Assembly: GCA_002633005.1 (NCBI GenBank)
Contig: NMRA01000086.1
Location: 798,321-862,320 of the forward strand
DNA length: 64,000 bases
Direction: 5' to 3'
Origin: Phoronis australis
Taxonomy: Eukaryota; Phoronida; Phoronidae
Position 1 is the first letter of the stretch. Each line of letters starts with the position of its first letter. The position numbers and the translations under genes are program-made. A model generated the notes under the pieces. It was not told the DNA's origin. It did no database searches and saw only the letters and a list, made by a program, of their open reading frames with translations. Positions 44,501 to 51,477 of this stretch are shown here, piece by piece.

Positions 44501-46742
44501 TTAGTTTGGGGGTCCATCTGAAAACAGTTGTATGAGCTGGGTTCACAAAGAACGTAGTTTCACTGACTTTCTTTGTCAATTTCAAAAGGCCTATTACACG
44601 TGAATGACACCCTTGATTTACAATGATCCTCAAAGTCAATATGTTGGAGGACCTTCTCATGTGGAAGGTGATTGAAAGCCATGTTGTCGCATCCTCCTAA
44701 GCGTAGTACGTCACCATTAAGGGAAAATGTGGAGCACAGATAACAGTGTGCATCTCTAGAGATTGACCATAACCAGCCAGATGTCTTGGGTTACTGCAGC
44801 ATATTTCACAGTTTCAGTTTGGTTTAAAGTGTTGATACCGAGTCTCATTTCATACTCCAAAAATGGTGTTAAGCACTTGATGATGCCAAAGTGATGGATT
44901 TCTCTCTCAGTCAAAGTGATGGCATTGATAATTACATTTGAAAAAGCTTTTGTAGTAACATTCATTATTTGCCTGTGTAGTGATTTCTTGTACCTGCGTG
45001 TGACCAGTGTCGCTGTAATGTGTGATGTGTTGCAGGTGCCAATAACTATGCACTCTGACAGCATTCCTGAAAGTAAACCCCTAGAGTGGTGGTGGATAAT
45101 GATTGCTGTGGCGGGGGGCATCCTCCTCCTCATACTACTTGTCATCATTCTCTGGAAGGTAAGACGCATTACAATTAAAGCTGCACTTCGCACTGTTTGG
45201 CTGGTTAAGAAACAAAAATCTCGTTAAGTCCCTTGCTGTTATCAAATAGGTCTCGTATTCCATACCGTGATAGGACTCTGTTTCTGTTGGTAACAAGAAT
45301 GGCGAAACCATCTGCGAGTCAAGAAGATGCTTCAGGGTTTATTGGGGTTAACTAACCCGAAAATTGCAAATTCAAAAATTGAGCTTGTATGCATTGCTTT
45401 TAACTTGAGTTGGTAACGGAATGGAATCATATCTTAGAATGCTGTAAACATCACCTAAACGGAGATTAGGATCGATTTGGAGAAATCTTTGAATTTCTCC
45501 AATGTCATGTGGTCAAGTCACCTGGACTGGCTCTGTCCACATTCCAATCTCATGGAGGGGGGCTAGTCATCAATAGAGTCCCTCTAATCACTAGGTCATA
45601 TCCAAATTGAAAGCTGGAAAGCATCCAGCCACTGTTTTTCCATTTTCTTTTTGCTACATGCAAAATAATGGAAACGACAAAATCTGCCGAAGGGTAAATT
45701 TAAGTGGATTATACGGACTCTTGAATTTTCAAAACTGACCAAGTAATAACAATTTTGTTAACAAAAACCCAAACCGTTGGATCATAGTTTTCAGCACTGC
45801 TTGATCAGGTATTTACATGCATCACTAAAAAACTCGCAATGAAAGCTGTGTCTGAGTGTGGATAAAACTGGTCTTGATGGAGGAATCTTGTTTTAAGGGC
45901 ATGTTCATGACATGGTAAGTATTATGATACTGATTTTATGAGAGTAAAAAGACTGAATTTGATATTCATTTTAACCAGCTAAACAGTGCAGCTTTAAAGT
46001 GTCACCGTTGTTCAGTTGTTGCCATATAGGTGTGTCATTTCTGCAGCTCTGATTATAGGCGCCATGACAACAACGCCTTATTTTTAGAGGGCTATGGCAA
46101 ACATCTGTTCATTGTTGATTGATGTCGAGGGATCGCATTTGTGATACCCCAGATCCACCGATGTCTGGGTTTAACTACTTACTAGTGTTCACCAAGTGAA
46201 TCGATGACAGAAATGCATAAACCTGTTAATTTGTGTAGTTTGTTTCTCCGTGATCCCTTACGGAGGCTCTGAGACCCCTAACCATGGGCTCGACTAAAAT
46301 AGACAATCAGCATTACAAGTAATGAGACTTCTGGTAGTCAGGTCCAGGTACAGAGACTAGCTTATGGCCGACTAGCAAGCGAGCGTGCTGAACTGAAGTA
46401 GTGGTAAAGCATGCATTCACCACGGCCATAAAACTGTAGGCAACATTAACAAAGTTAAGTCTCACATTGTGCATACACGTGAAATTTAATCGAAAAAAAT
46501 TGGTCATTCCTGGGGGACTTGAAGGTCATTTTGTTCCTATTATTTTGACGTGTGCCGCTCGCCTACTGTTTGTTTCTACAATCTCAACAGCTACACATTA
46601 TATTAAGAGTGAAATTTTTTTACAGTGTGGGTTCTTCCGACGTAAACGTGTACCAGACGAGGACCTAGAAGAACGCGAAACCCTTCAGGTGGAGAGAAAG
46701 CAAGCCAATGGGGGTGGACACGGTGATGACGATGAGGTCTGA
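14474..46742 (+). CDS. Integrin alpha chain, alphaV/alpha5/PS2-like (21 exons, 5' incomplete)
   Basis: Cell-surface adhesion receptor subunit that pairs with an integrin beta chain to bind extracellular matrix. Exons, all with GT-AG borders and matching phases: 14474-14522, 15894-15983, 16151-16343, 16861-16957, 20098-20212, 20438-20535, 21093-21229, 22570-22677, 23034-23089, 23406-23557, 24590-24792, 28620-28767, 30029-30186, 31526-31615, 36757-36856, 38893-39057, 41606-41695, 42921-43034, 43694-43795, 45036-45158, 46626-46742. Together they give 834 residues and a stop, against about 1050 for the family; the N terminus is missing. Visible in order: propeller blades 2-7 with FG-GAP repeats and DxNGDG-type calcium loops, the DCGDDNVCIPDL thigh/calf signature, the VSKPEQV and NDGPSSIS calf motifs, an RKRRA furin-type site, one membrane helix, and CGFFRRKR plus an acidic tail. 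No inserted I domain falls between blades 2 and 3. The DCGxDNxCxPDL motif and an EExExLQ-like tail favour the RGD-binding (alphaV/PS2) class over the laminin class, but this is not certain. Confidence 0.93.
14935..15163. mobile_element. Short inverted-repeat transposon, AGGGCTTGGAAT family, copy 1
   Basis: About 229 bases starting AGGGCTTGGAATTTTTC and ending CATTGGTCATTCCAAGCTC. The ends are inverted copies of AGGGCTTGGAAT. It is about 80% similar to the halves of the second copy at 39674-41264. No coding capacity. Confidence 0.75.
15270..15718. mobile_element. Foldback element of CACGG subrepeats, copy 1
   Basis: 449 bases bounded by AAGGTACCTTAACTACACGG and its inverse. Each arm of about 200 bases is built from degenerate units of roughly 20-25 bases around the words AACACGG and ACGGACTCA. 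A central loop of about 45 bases contains GATGTCAGCTGACC. The whole element could fold into one long hairpin. No open frame; probably a non-autonomous foldback transposon. Confidence 0.8.
15894..15983 (+). CDS. Integrin alpha exon (blade 2-3 linker), copy 1
   Basis: 90 bases after TGTTTCAG. It continues WQ-G from the previous exon as GQLFSKDMDRPDRVFQSTVE and ends in QQMG before GTAAGA. It has a near-identical second copy at 17965-18054. Confidence 0.9.
16151..16343 (+). CDS. Integrin alpha exon (FG-GAP blades 3 and 4), copy 1
   Basis: 193 bases. It encodes GYSIATGELNGNNIPDVVGG APRS (FG-GAP of blade 3, without a calcium loop) and then FGHSVAVLDVNGDG, the start of the first calcium-binding loop of blade 4. 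The donor GTAAGG splits the final Gly codon of the loop. It is duplicated at 18223-18415, where NGDG reads NDDG. Confidence 0.92.
16861..16957 (+). CDS. Integrin alpha exon (blade 4), copy 1
   Basis: 97 bases after TTATTCCAG. It completes the calcium loop and GAP motif (RDDIIVGAPCYSHYEKN) and ends VGRVYVFYQDRF before GTAAGT. It joins exon 20098-20212 in phase 0. It is duplicated at 18937-19033 with only a silent change in the last codon. Confidence 0.92.
17965..18054 (+). CDS. Second copy of exon 15894-15983 (probable other haplotype)
   Basis: Identical coding sequence to 15894-15983 with its own splice sites. If it were spliced after the first-copy exon 16861-16957 (phase 0), its phase-1 start would shift the frame. 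It therefore cannot extend the propeller, and is best read as an alternative haplotype left in the assembly. Confidence 0.8.
18223..18415 (+). CDS. Second copy of exon 16151-16343 (probable other haplotype)
   Basis: Same 193-base length and splice borders as the first copy. One amino-acid change is visible: the calcium loop DVNGDG becomes DVNDDG. The donor is GTGAGG instead of GTAAGG. Other differences are silent. Confidence 0.8.
18937..19033 (+). CDS. Second copy of exon 16861-16957 (probable other haplotype)
   Basis: Same 97 bases apart from silent changes (for example the last codon TTT for TTC), followed by GTAAGT. In one transcript, either this set of three exons or the first set joins to 20098, but not both. 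Confidence 0.8.
20098..20212 (+). CDS. Integrin alpha exon (blade 5)
   Basis: 115 bases, acceptor TTTTCAG, phase 0 in and 1 out. It encodes HRFTYQNAAILEGTNEYSYG then RFGSTLAAADDLNQDGFK, the FG motif and calcium loop of the fifth blade. Confidence 0.92.
20438..20535 (+). CDS. Integrin alpha exon (blade 5 end)
   Basis: 98 bases after TTTCCAG. It completes the loop as KDFVVGAPYEGPNQEGAIYV and ends at HQQ before GTAGCA. The FVVGAPYEG segment is the GAP part of the FG-GAP repeat. Confidence 0.92.
21093..21229 (+). CDS. Integrin alpha exon (blade 6-7)
   Basis: 137 bases after TTTTAG. It encodes SFGYSISGGFDLDTNAYPDL LVGAMDSDQAIYLR, the last FG-GAP repeat. The calcium loop DLDTNAYPD keeps the acidic ligands but has Ala where Gly is usual. 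It is spliced in phase 2 to 22570. Confidence 0.92.
21553..21984. mobile_element. Inverted-repeat transposon, GCCTGGTTGCAT family, copy 1
   Basis: About 430 bases. The left end GCCTGGTTGCATCACGGAGT continues to GGACTTGACTAAGTTCCCTA; the right end is its inverse, giving terminal repeats of about 50 bases. It lies in the integrin intron after exon 21093-21229. No coding sequence. Confidence 0.75.
22570..22677 (+). CDS. Integrin alpha exon (blade 7 to thigh)
   Basis: 108 bases after TTTTTAG. It starts RTRPVVSVNFTRFVSIP, matching the RxRPVxxV segment where the propeller passes into the thigh domain, and ends GTNVTG (with an N-glycosylation sequon) before GTATAC. Confidence 0.9.
23034..23089 (+). 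CDS. Integrin alpha small exon (thigh)
   Basis: 56 bases after CTTCCAG. It encodes LSFDACFEYKSLNGPEKI; the FDACFEY segment corresponds to the FxxCF motif of the thigh domain. The donor is GTACGT. Confidence 0.88.
23406..23557 (+). CDS. Integrin alpha exon (thigh)
   Basis: 152 bases. It encodes IDMDWKLDSLKSLTKRYFLK through GRQHCYRLQGYVK, and one Cys pairs within the thigh fold. The donor is GTATAT. It joins to 24590 in phase 0. Confidence 0.88.
24483..25397. repeat. Duplicated block B, copy 1
   Basis: Matches 26513-27420 with scattered differences. It contains integrin exon 24590-24792 and ends where the foldback element begins. Confidence 0.9.
24590..24792 (+). CDS. Integrin alpha exon with DCGDDNVCIPDL motif, copy 1
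   Basis: 203 bases after GCTTCTCAG. It encodes NSVRDKLTNIRAEVTYRLNL through WKDCGDDNVCIPDLKVSAQ, the thigh/calf-1 signature (genu region) of integrin alpha chains. It ends in phase 2 and joins to 28620 as Ser. It is duplicated at 26620-26822 with Lys to Arg after DL. Confidence 0.93.
24780..26511. repeat. 1.73-kb near-perfect palindrome centred on a foldback element
   Basis: Position x pairs with 51291 minus x. Outer arms (24780-25400 and 25891-26511) are identical wherever I compared them, including allele-specific bases that differ from the 26513-27420 copy. Mismatches are confined to the inner 25-45 bases next to the loop. The right arm ends in the middle of an exon, at the undetermined base 26512. 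Confidence 0.9.
25401..25890. mobile_element. Foldback element of CACGG subrepeats, copy 2
   Basis: 490 bases, AAGGTACCTAAGCTACACGG to its inverse. Same family as 15270-15718. The loop (around GGGTCAGCTGACATCTCC) is in the opposite orientation relative to copy 1. The second haplotype copy (26513-27420) continues past the corresponding point without this element, so the insertion may be polymorphic. Confidence 0.8.
26513..27420. repeat. Duplicated block B, copy 2, starting at a single N
   Basis: Starts GTTTAATTACAACAAGG directly after N 26512. It repeats 24483-25397 with substitutions in roughly one to a few percent of bases and a few indels, then continues into unique intron. Confidence 0.9.
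26620..26822 (+). CDS. Second copy of exon 24590-24792 (probable other haplotype)
   Basis: Same 203 bases with about five differences; the only amino-acid change seen is DLKV to DLRV. Including both copies would join a phase-2 end to a phase-0 start and break the frame, so only one can be used. Confidence 0.8.
28141..28488. mobile_element. Inverted-repeat transposon, GCCTGGTTGCAT family, copy 2
   Basis: Left end GCCTGGTTGCATGAAACAGT, right end the diverged inverse. The centre shares the phrase ACGCCCCTTAATGTAAGGAC (copy 1: ACGCCCCCTAATTTAAGGAC). It is shorter than copy 1 and more degraded, and lies 130 bases before integrin exon 28620-28767. Confidence 0.7.
28620..28767 (+). CDS. Integrin alpha exon (calf-1)
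   Basis: 148 bases after GCTTATAG. It encodes LMAYYPLGSHEDFIISVDIT NAGDGAYESLFLITLPPGV; NxGDGAYE and LPPGV are typical calf-1 motifs. The donor is GTGAGT. Confidence 0.92.
30029..30186 (+). CDS. Integrin alpha exon (calf-1)
   Basis: 158 bases after GTTGCAG. It encodes ATPITCTKLEVDVSCDMGNP FPEHSSIQFK; the CDxGNP motif is conserved in all integrin alpha chains. A sequon NGST follows. It ends in phase 2 before GTACTG. Confidence 0.92.
30400..31350 (+). repeat. Transposon-derived repeat, GTCCGTCCGGCGTCC family, copy 1
   Basis: Begins CACATATTTATATGTGGATG, then a run of degenerate CCGTCCGGCRTCC units, then the phrase CTCCAAAACCC...ATGAAATTTTGCACATGTG. It continues with several CCTAGTGGCAATTT phrases about 120-300 bases apart. 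It lies in an integrin intron. An inverted relative is at 59200-60500. Confidence 0.65.
31526..31615 (+). CDS. Integrin alpha exon (calf-1/calf-2)
   Basis: 90 bases after TGTTCCAG. It encodes SNAENQLTVGDNRKDVIIPV KFVSKFSLSG. The next exon begins 5.1 kb away, beyond the antisense lectin gene. Confidence 0.9.
31658..31882. mobile_element. Possible short inverted-repeat element
   Basis: The left end GGTTATGGTACAAATTCTTC and the right end, read inverted, GGCTATGGTAAAAATTCTTC are imperfect inverse copies about 225 bases apart. It lies just after integrin exon 31526-31615. Confidence 0.45.
31970..32430 (+). repeat. Degenerate minisatellite
   Basis: Phrases of the type GGGTCTTGTTGACTCTG followed by GGGTCCAATGCAAA recur about seven to eight times at intervals of roughly 50-65 bases with heavy divergence. 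Confidence 0.6.
33475..33560 (-). mobile_element. Fragment of the CATTACGGCGTTTT transposon family
   Basis: About 85 bases match one end of the family, including the internal stem (GCTCCCAACTTGTTGGATTC with AAGTTGGGAAGAAC) and CCCCTGTAGCCAAT. The remainder is missing. Confidence 0.6.
34127..36302 (-). CDS. Secreted coiled-coil C-type lectin 1 (nested in integrin intron)
   Basis: Two exons, 36302-35153 and 34254-34127, with donor GTGAGT and acceptor TTTACAG, joining as KRG-QPN, for 425 residues. In order: a signal peptide (residues 1-28, with SWLLLLLLVHG core), a long coiled-coil neck made of about eleven 14-residue units such as MKSIQSELSSLKTV, a hinge with paired cysteines (QSQCCLKTQEHILRL), a Pro-rich stalk, then a C-type lectin domain (CRPGYAHFENSCYKI to GYICERELF). 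The sugar-site motif is QPN rather than EPN or QPD, and the usual WND calcium motif reads WFD, so calcium-dependent sugar binding may be altered. It is probably a secreted, disulfide-linked oligomer; immune or adhesive use is only a family-level guess. The ATG at 36302 has the signal peptide directly after it. A paralog lies at 55313-58652. Confidence 0.9.
36757..36856 (+). CDS. Integrin alpha exon (calf-2)
   Basis: 100 bases after TCATTTCAG. It encodes VSKPEQVEYSSNETQQVVRT then ESDIGPKLTHVYQ. VSxPExV and DxGPxxxHxYx are standard calf-2 landmarks; SNET is a sequon. The donor is GTGAGA. Confidence 0.92.
37565..38090 (-). mobile_element. Inverted-repeat transposon, CATTACGGCGTTTT family, copy 1
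   Basis: About 525 bases, in the integrin intron between exons 36757-36856 and 38893-39057, opposite in direction to the copies at 51478 and 55985. It is aligned throughout by phrases such as CAACAAGTTGGGAAGATGAC, TTGGAGGGCCAGCTCTCTTT and CATACCAGACAAAAGACTGT. No coding sequence. Confidence 0.75.
38893..39057 (+). CDS. Integrin alpha exon (calf-2)
   Basis: 165 bases after CTCCTGCAG. It encodes VVNDGPSSISEVQVVILWPS through CVANDVNPEKIK. The xNxGPSSIS motif and WP are highly conserved in alphaV/alpha5-type chains. The donor is GTAAGC. Confidence 0.93.
39402..39470. repeat. 20-bp tandem repeat
   Basis: Three and a half copies of TGCCCTGAGTGTGGCCCGAG, in a calf-2 intron of the integrin gene. 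Confidence 0.85.
39674..41264. mobile_element. AGGGCTTGGAAT-family transposon, copy 2, split by another element
   Basis: The left piece AGGGCTTGGAATTTTCC (39674-39715) and the right piece (41072-41264, ending GGTCATTCCAAGCCCT) together match 14935-15163. They are separated by the 1.36-kb element 39716-41071. Flanks TGCTGTC and TGCTGAC look like a 7-8-base target duplication, as expected of a hAT-like element. Confidence 0.75.
39716..41071. mobile_element. 1.36-kb inverted-repeat element, TTACCGTATTC termini
   Basis: Left end TTACCGTATTCACCCTAATA, right end the inverse TTACCGTATTCGCCCTAAGA, with further shared AAGCGCC words inside. TA flanks both ends. No protein-coding frame of note inside (longest about 80 codons), so it is non-autonomous. 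It is inserted in the older element 39674-41264. Confidence 0.75.
41606..41695 (+). CDS. Integrin alpha exon with furin-type cleavage site
   Basis: 90 bases after TATATAG. It encodes IESADGESEKAKSTRKRRAV then SAKSKDVKNM. The dibasic KSTRKRR-A sequence fits the proprotein-convertase site that splits heavy and light chains in integrins without an I domain. The donor is GTGAGT. Confidence 0.9.
42301..42560. mobile_element. Nested inverted repeats around GCGTTCAGTAGACGCTAGG
   Basis: The inner pair GCGTTCAGTAGACGCTAGGA and its inverse bound about 140 bases (42366-42506). An outer pair GTACAGTGCGATCGGA and its near-inverse lie about 40 bases out on each side. The interior repeats CGCTAGGACCTA. It is a short foldback-type element in an integrin intron. 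Confidence 0.65.
42921..43034 (+). CDS. Integrin alpha exon (calf-2, light chain)
   Basis: 114 bases after CATTGTAG. It encodes ECDEDWCEKITCTVTDIEPL then VINIKSRVWSQTLAK. The spaced cysteines (C..xxC..xxC) and SRVW match the light-chain segment CxxxxCLxxxC...SxLWxxT. Confidence 0.9.
43335..43377. repeat. CACATGTGT short tandem repeat
   Basis: Three to four copies of the self-complementary word TCACATGTG in a row. Confidence 0.7.
43694..43795 (+). CDS. Integrin alpha exon (juxtamembrane ectodomain)
   Basis: 102 bases after CATTGTAG, phase 0 on both sides. It encodes AGYRYLVLFSKATATVVDVP YSVKP through QKTFQ, which corresponds to the SSASFNVIEFPY stretch in other alpha chains. A short transposon begins 21 bases after its donor. 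Confidence 0.88.
43816..43972. mobile_element. Short transposon, CAGTGGCGGAT termini, copy 1
   Basis: 157 bases starting CAGTAGCGGATTTAG and ending CTGGATCCGCCCCTG, flanked on both sides by GCAAG, a 5-base target duplication. It lies 21 bases downstream of an integrin exon. Confidence 0.8.
44044..44370. mobile_element. Degraded CAGTGGCGGAT-type element(s)
   Basis: A left end TAGGCGGATTTAGGAGAGGG at 44044 and an inverse-type end CTAGATCCACCACCGAC near 44370 enclose G- and C-rich runs and the undetermined base 44074. It is probably one or two decayed copies of the element at 43816. Confidence 0.45.
45036..45158 (+). CDS. Integrin alpha exon with transmembrane helix
   Basis: 123 bases after TGTTGCAG. 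It encodes VPITMHSDSIPESKPLEWWW then IMIAVAGGILLLILLVIILW and Lys, a single membrane-spanning helix. The donor is GTAAGA, phase 0. The next exon supplies the cytoplasmic tail. Confidence 0.93.
46626..46742 (+). CDS. Integrin alpha last exon, cytoplasmic tail
   Basis: 117 bases after TTTTTTACAG, encoding 38 residues and TGA. The tail starts CGFFRRKRVPDEDLEERETL and ends in an acidic GDDDEV. GFFRR replaces the canonical GFFKR membrane-proximal motif that clasps the beta subunit tail; an Arg for Lys swap should keep the charge. The EExExLQ spacing recalls alphaV. Confidence 0.93.
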   Translation, partial: CGFFRRKRVPDEDLEERETLQVERKQANGGGHGDDDEV

Positions 46743-49388
46743 TTGGCTGTTAGTCGACCTGACTCGACTGTTGTGTGTACCCTGTTCTTGCGCCGCTGTC
46801 AGTGTTTTCAGCTTTATCCATGGGGCATGAACTATGTGTTGTGCTGCTGCGCATTGAACGTGCTAGAACTATTTGTACCAATGTCCTCTGACACACCATA
46901 TGTTTACTTTTCTCTAGAAAAGGTGTAGCGTTCAATTGATACTATTGACCCAAATCTGCCTGGACATTGGGCACATGTAATAGAATATATCTTCATATAT
47001 TTTTTCTCGGTTCTGTTTAGATGTTTATCTACTACTTTGTAGCCATTGGAGATCAGTAGAACATTTTGTGCCTCCAGTTCTGAGGATTTCTGTGTCTGAT
47101 GTTGTCACGAGTTGGTCTTAGTGCCCTGTCACACCAAGGTGCTCAAGCATGTCCTAAAATGTTAAGCCGTGCTGAGGATGGGCGAAAATGGTCAGGTTTC
47201 ATTGAAAATATGAATCAAATGTGATACCACCCACGGAGCTTTTGCTTAGTTGGTAACAAGCGTCTATAGCATTTATCCACTTCTAACTCAGTTTTAGCCT
47301 GCCGCGTCAAAGTTCTTGAGATGGTATGGGGATCTGCCTTGGTGTGGCTGTGCCCTTAAGAAATGTGTTTTCTTTGTAAAGTAAATCCCCTTTCTGTTGC
47401 TGAGTTTGGCGGAAATGTGGGGATGGACTAAGCTCACATAATACACTATGCAAGTGGCTGGTTTAATGCTTCTGCGTTTTAACCAGTGTTGTAACGTTAC
47501 TGTTAACACAGCTGTTGTCTTGTGGGCTTCATAATGATGTTGTTCATTTGTTGCGTTTGATGTTGGTGTTAGACCTTCATAACCAAATATTGCCCAGTAA
47601 AGATTCTGGGATGAATGTCAAATGTGACCACGTGTGTTTGCATGTTTGCTGCTTTATATAATCGTCATTTTGTTGAGATTAATAAGCTGCCCTAGTCGCT
47701 TACGGGTGTCCTGGATTTTGAGAACTAGATTCAGGACCGTTATTCAATGGAGAAACTGTTTCTCAAGATGCAGTATCCCTGTTGGTGACTGTACTGCTGA
47801 TTAAGCAACTGTGCTGACATTGTATGCTGACATTGTATTGTTGCTGTACTGTGTTGAGTATCCAATGTTATTGTTACAGTATACACAGTATTTTGTAAGT
47901 GAGGATGATAAACCTATTTATTGATATTTTTAATGCATCGAAAGTTAGCTGTTGTTAGTTTCATTAACATTGATGCAAATGTGTATGCAGTTATTATTGT
48001 TATTTTTATGTAACATCGCACATACGGTAACTCTCCACTTATTTTGCACAAAAATATTTGTAAAAATGGTTATCTTTTCATTTTTCATTGGCTGAAATAT
48101 TGGGAACTTCAGCAAATGTTGTTTTATGACATCTACGAACTGCAAAACATGCTTGTAATAGACTAAAATGTCTTTAATTTTTACTTTTGTGGACACATTT
48201 AACAAAACAGTATTTCATTCTTCAACCATATTGTGTGCTAAATATGTGTAGACGTATGGTAGTGGTGCTTTAACTGGTGCTTTGTGTGTGCGTGCCAAGA
48301 CTTTAAACCCAGCACTAGGTGGCGTGTTAACCAAGTTTCAGATATATAACTGGACAAAACTGTTGCAGTTCTCATCTATGTTTTGTAATGAGATCCTTTT
48401 ATTTGGAAGATAGTAATGTTTTTCCTGCTTAAAATGGAACCCCGCTTCCTTGCCGAAAGTCGGACGGGTGGTATCATGTTTAACTGAAAAAGCCTCCAGT
48501 AGTCTGAAACTAATGGCATGGAACAATTTTTATGTCAAAATTCGAAAGGTGCAGTGTGTTTTAGAATAATTTGTGAAGTTTAAGGCGTGCAATTTTATGA
48601 TGGCGTTCATTGGAATGGGTGTTGATGCCAAATCTGAGTGCAGTTTCCGTTTGTATCTCAGTGTCTCCGCTGGCCAGTCTTCAATTTTGTGTATACCTGG
48701 TAAGCACTACGTCATTGATTAGTGTCTACCATTTATATTCTCTTAAAACGCTCTCTTACTTAAGGCGTAGGATTTGGGGTTTACTTTTCTCTCCAAGAAC
48801 GTCCCTTTAATTGTGCTCATGCAGTACCATGGCTGAAATAGTTCTGGTAAGTTGTTTTGTGAGTGCAACCTCTTTGTTTTTAATACTGCGAATTACTATT
48901 AGGTTCCTGATTACACATGATGAAACAAACCAGCAATGATATTAATCTATGGTTGCTTCAACAGAAATATTCGCCACTGCTCGCTTGATTTATTCCTGTA
49001 AGCTTGGCGATTTCGTCTTGACTCGTTGAATAACGCACCTGTGTGGGATGTTAAGATATTAATCTAATAGTATATATTTTAGGATTGATGCTGCATTTTG
49101 CTGTAAACTTTTGATAAGGTTATTCAATTTTGTAAAATATCTCGGAATGCTTGTATTTTATTTAGATTCGGAGTGTAGCCTTTAGATAGATTTTGCTGAA
49201 TTTGGCCTAGTGCAAATTGGCACTGTCTTGCTCTCTGCTGTGGTTTCTGCTCGATTGGTCGACTGAGTGGGTTTTTGACTGGGAACTGAAACACAGTCTG
49301 GGCTTATAGAGCCTGGCTATAGACATGCAGCAGTTAGTTAAAATCAAATTTTCCAACTTGTAATGTCAAAATTTGACACTTTAATAAA
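46743..49388 (+). other. Probable integrin 3' UTR
   Basis: About 2.6 kb directly after the stop codon without supported coding sequence, T-rich on the plus strand, and ending at an AATAAA at 49383-49388. The length is assumed from that signal. A cleavage site further upstream cannot be excluded. Confidence 0.5.
49383..49388 (+). promoter_or_regulatory. Candidate polyadenylation signal AATAAA
   Basis: Perfect AATAAA in TTTAATAAAGTT, with T/G-rich sequence in the next 60 bases. It is the candidate end of the integrin transcript. Confidence 0.45.
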
Positions 49389-50646
49389 GTTATTAAATCT
49401 CTAAATCAATGTTTGATCGATGAAGTCCATTCTCGTATTTTGCATCATCTCCAAAAGGCTGTTCGTCCGTAGCTCATTTATTGTACTATGTCCTGTTCCT
49501 GCCGCTCCGAAGTTGTATGAAAGTAGGGCGTGTGTGCTTTCTGAAAATGAAGCTCTCAGTGCCCTAGCTCAGGTTATATCGCCCGACGGTGCCCGACGTT
49601 AGCATAGATCAAGCTGGGGTACTAGGACACATCATATGTCATCCCATCACCCATTTTGAGTGTCATTCAGGGTGAAACGATGGGGAAAGCTTGAAGCGAC
49701 GTTGGCGAGTTGGAACTGGAGGGGCTGGGAAATCATAGCCGCACTCTGAGGGGAGTGAGCTCAACGAAGTCGAATTGGTAGATTTTCAAGTAAATTTAAG
49801 TTATTTGGCTCATAAACGGAGCAAACGGGATACTGTGCACCAACTGAAAACAAACTCACGTGAGGTTGCTCAGTCAGGCTCAAAGGCTTTCAGCATCCTA
49901 TTTAGTTAGTTTTCATCTCCGTTGGCGGGAGACCCTTTGGGGTTTCCACGGCTACCATTTGCCGTTGTATTGCTCATTTGGCCTGCAAAATGGTTCACTT
50001 TGGACAAAATGATCTTGGTTGCAAGAAGCACAGGTATTTCAATTTTTATGGCAACCGATGTATTGAAATGAAACCCCTGCAACAAAAGGATGTCATGAAA
50101 ATTACATAAATTTTCAAGATTTGGTTTAATTTGCAACAGAAGTTCTCAACACTGACCCCGACATTTTATTCTTGTTGCTAATACCTCTACCACATGAACC
50201 TATAGTCCAATGGGATCATTGCGTGAGCCGCCGAAAAATGGTCACGTTCGTCGGCCTATAGTACTACACGTCAGGGGCCTTCCGAAATTATCAGGCGTCA
50301 CCATGCATGAGAAATTCACCATTCCGCTACTTCATCGCCTTATTACCTCAGTTTGCTAGGATCAGCCGAGCATCGCATTGACCCTGCCAATCGGCTAAAA
50401 GGGCGATCCGGCCAGCCGCACACCGCATGCCAAAATATAATCCAAGTACTCCTTCAGGCTACCACGCTGAGGATCATATTTCCTGTTGGATGCTTGCAAT
50501 TTGCTTTCTTTGTGAGTTTTTATGTGTTAAATTGCTTGGCATTGCGCAATCTCCTGTCGACCAGCATTGTGCTTTTTGCGGCCACGAATGCCTGTCGTAG
50601 TTTGATCTGAGCTGTTATCATCTGTTTTCGTCGTTGTTTCTTCCAG

Positions 50647-50754
50647 ATGTTGTATTGCTACATCAACCACAAGCCGAGAAAATGTGATAAAACGGAATTG
50701 TGGGAGAAGACAGTTGCTGACGCTGAGTTGAATGCGGAATATACAGAGGCTTGA
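50647..50754 (+). CDS. Candidate unplaced terminal exon (possible alternative cytoplasmic tail)
   Basis: A pyrimidine-rich acceptor (CGTTGTTTCTTCCAG) is followed in phase 0 by 35 codons and TGA. The peptide starts MLYCYINHKPRKCDKTELWE and ends ELNAEYTEA. The phase matches the donor of the transmembrane exon at 45158, so the exon could in principle replace the CGFFRRKR tail, giving an isoform without GFFKR. No homology is recognised, it lies beyond the likely polyadenylation site, and it could be chance or belong to another gene. Confidence 0.25.
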   Translation: MLYCYINHKPRKCDKTELWEKTVADAELNAEYTEA

Positions 50755-51477
50755 TTTCAAGGCCGCGGAACTGAGAATGGTATTGCTTAGGCTACCACCC
50801 GTCTAGATATGGAGTGACGGACTGAGGCAGACAAATTAAGGCGCAACTTACAAGACTGGCAGTATGAACGTGAGGAAACAAATATCGTCCGTATTTGGGC
50901 CGTGTTTCACATCGGCAGGCCGATCAAGACACTCACCTCACAGCGCGGTCCACTGAAAACGCTAGAGCCGGTTGTTACGTCAATGCCTGGTGATAACCAG
51001 AACATATTTGGGCGTCATTTTGCTTTTCTCGCAAAAAGCTGTGTAACACCACTCCGCAATATGTGATCTATATAAGCCTTGGTGTTCCGGCTGCATGCAG
51101 TGCTGGTAGGCCCTATCTGCTTACACTTCAACAGCTGGGAGCGCATAGTTTGACGTCACTGAGAGTGATGATCTTTTTATTTTTGTATATCTCATATGAT
51201 TGTGAATATTGAGAGCCATTCCACCGGAAATTCAAAAGAAATCAAGAAATCACTCTAGGTTTTACTTTCGGGTTCAGCTTAGGCCTATATGTGATCATGA
51301 TTGGTGCTCTGATATAAAAATCACCATTGTACGGCTTATTTTTTACCTATATGTCTTTAACGGTTCACGAAGAGAACAGTCCCTTTTTGCACACCGAAAA
51401 CAGCAATTTTTCTATACAGAACTCCGGTACAGTTCGGTGCAGCTATCACGTGACAGGGCTGGGCTGGAGGGCACGTC

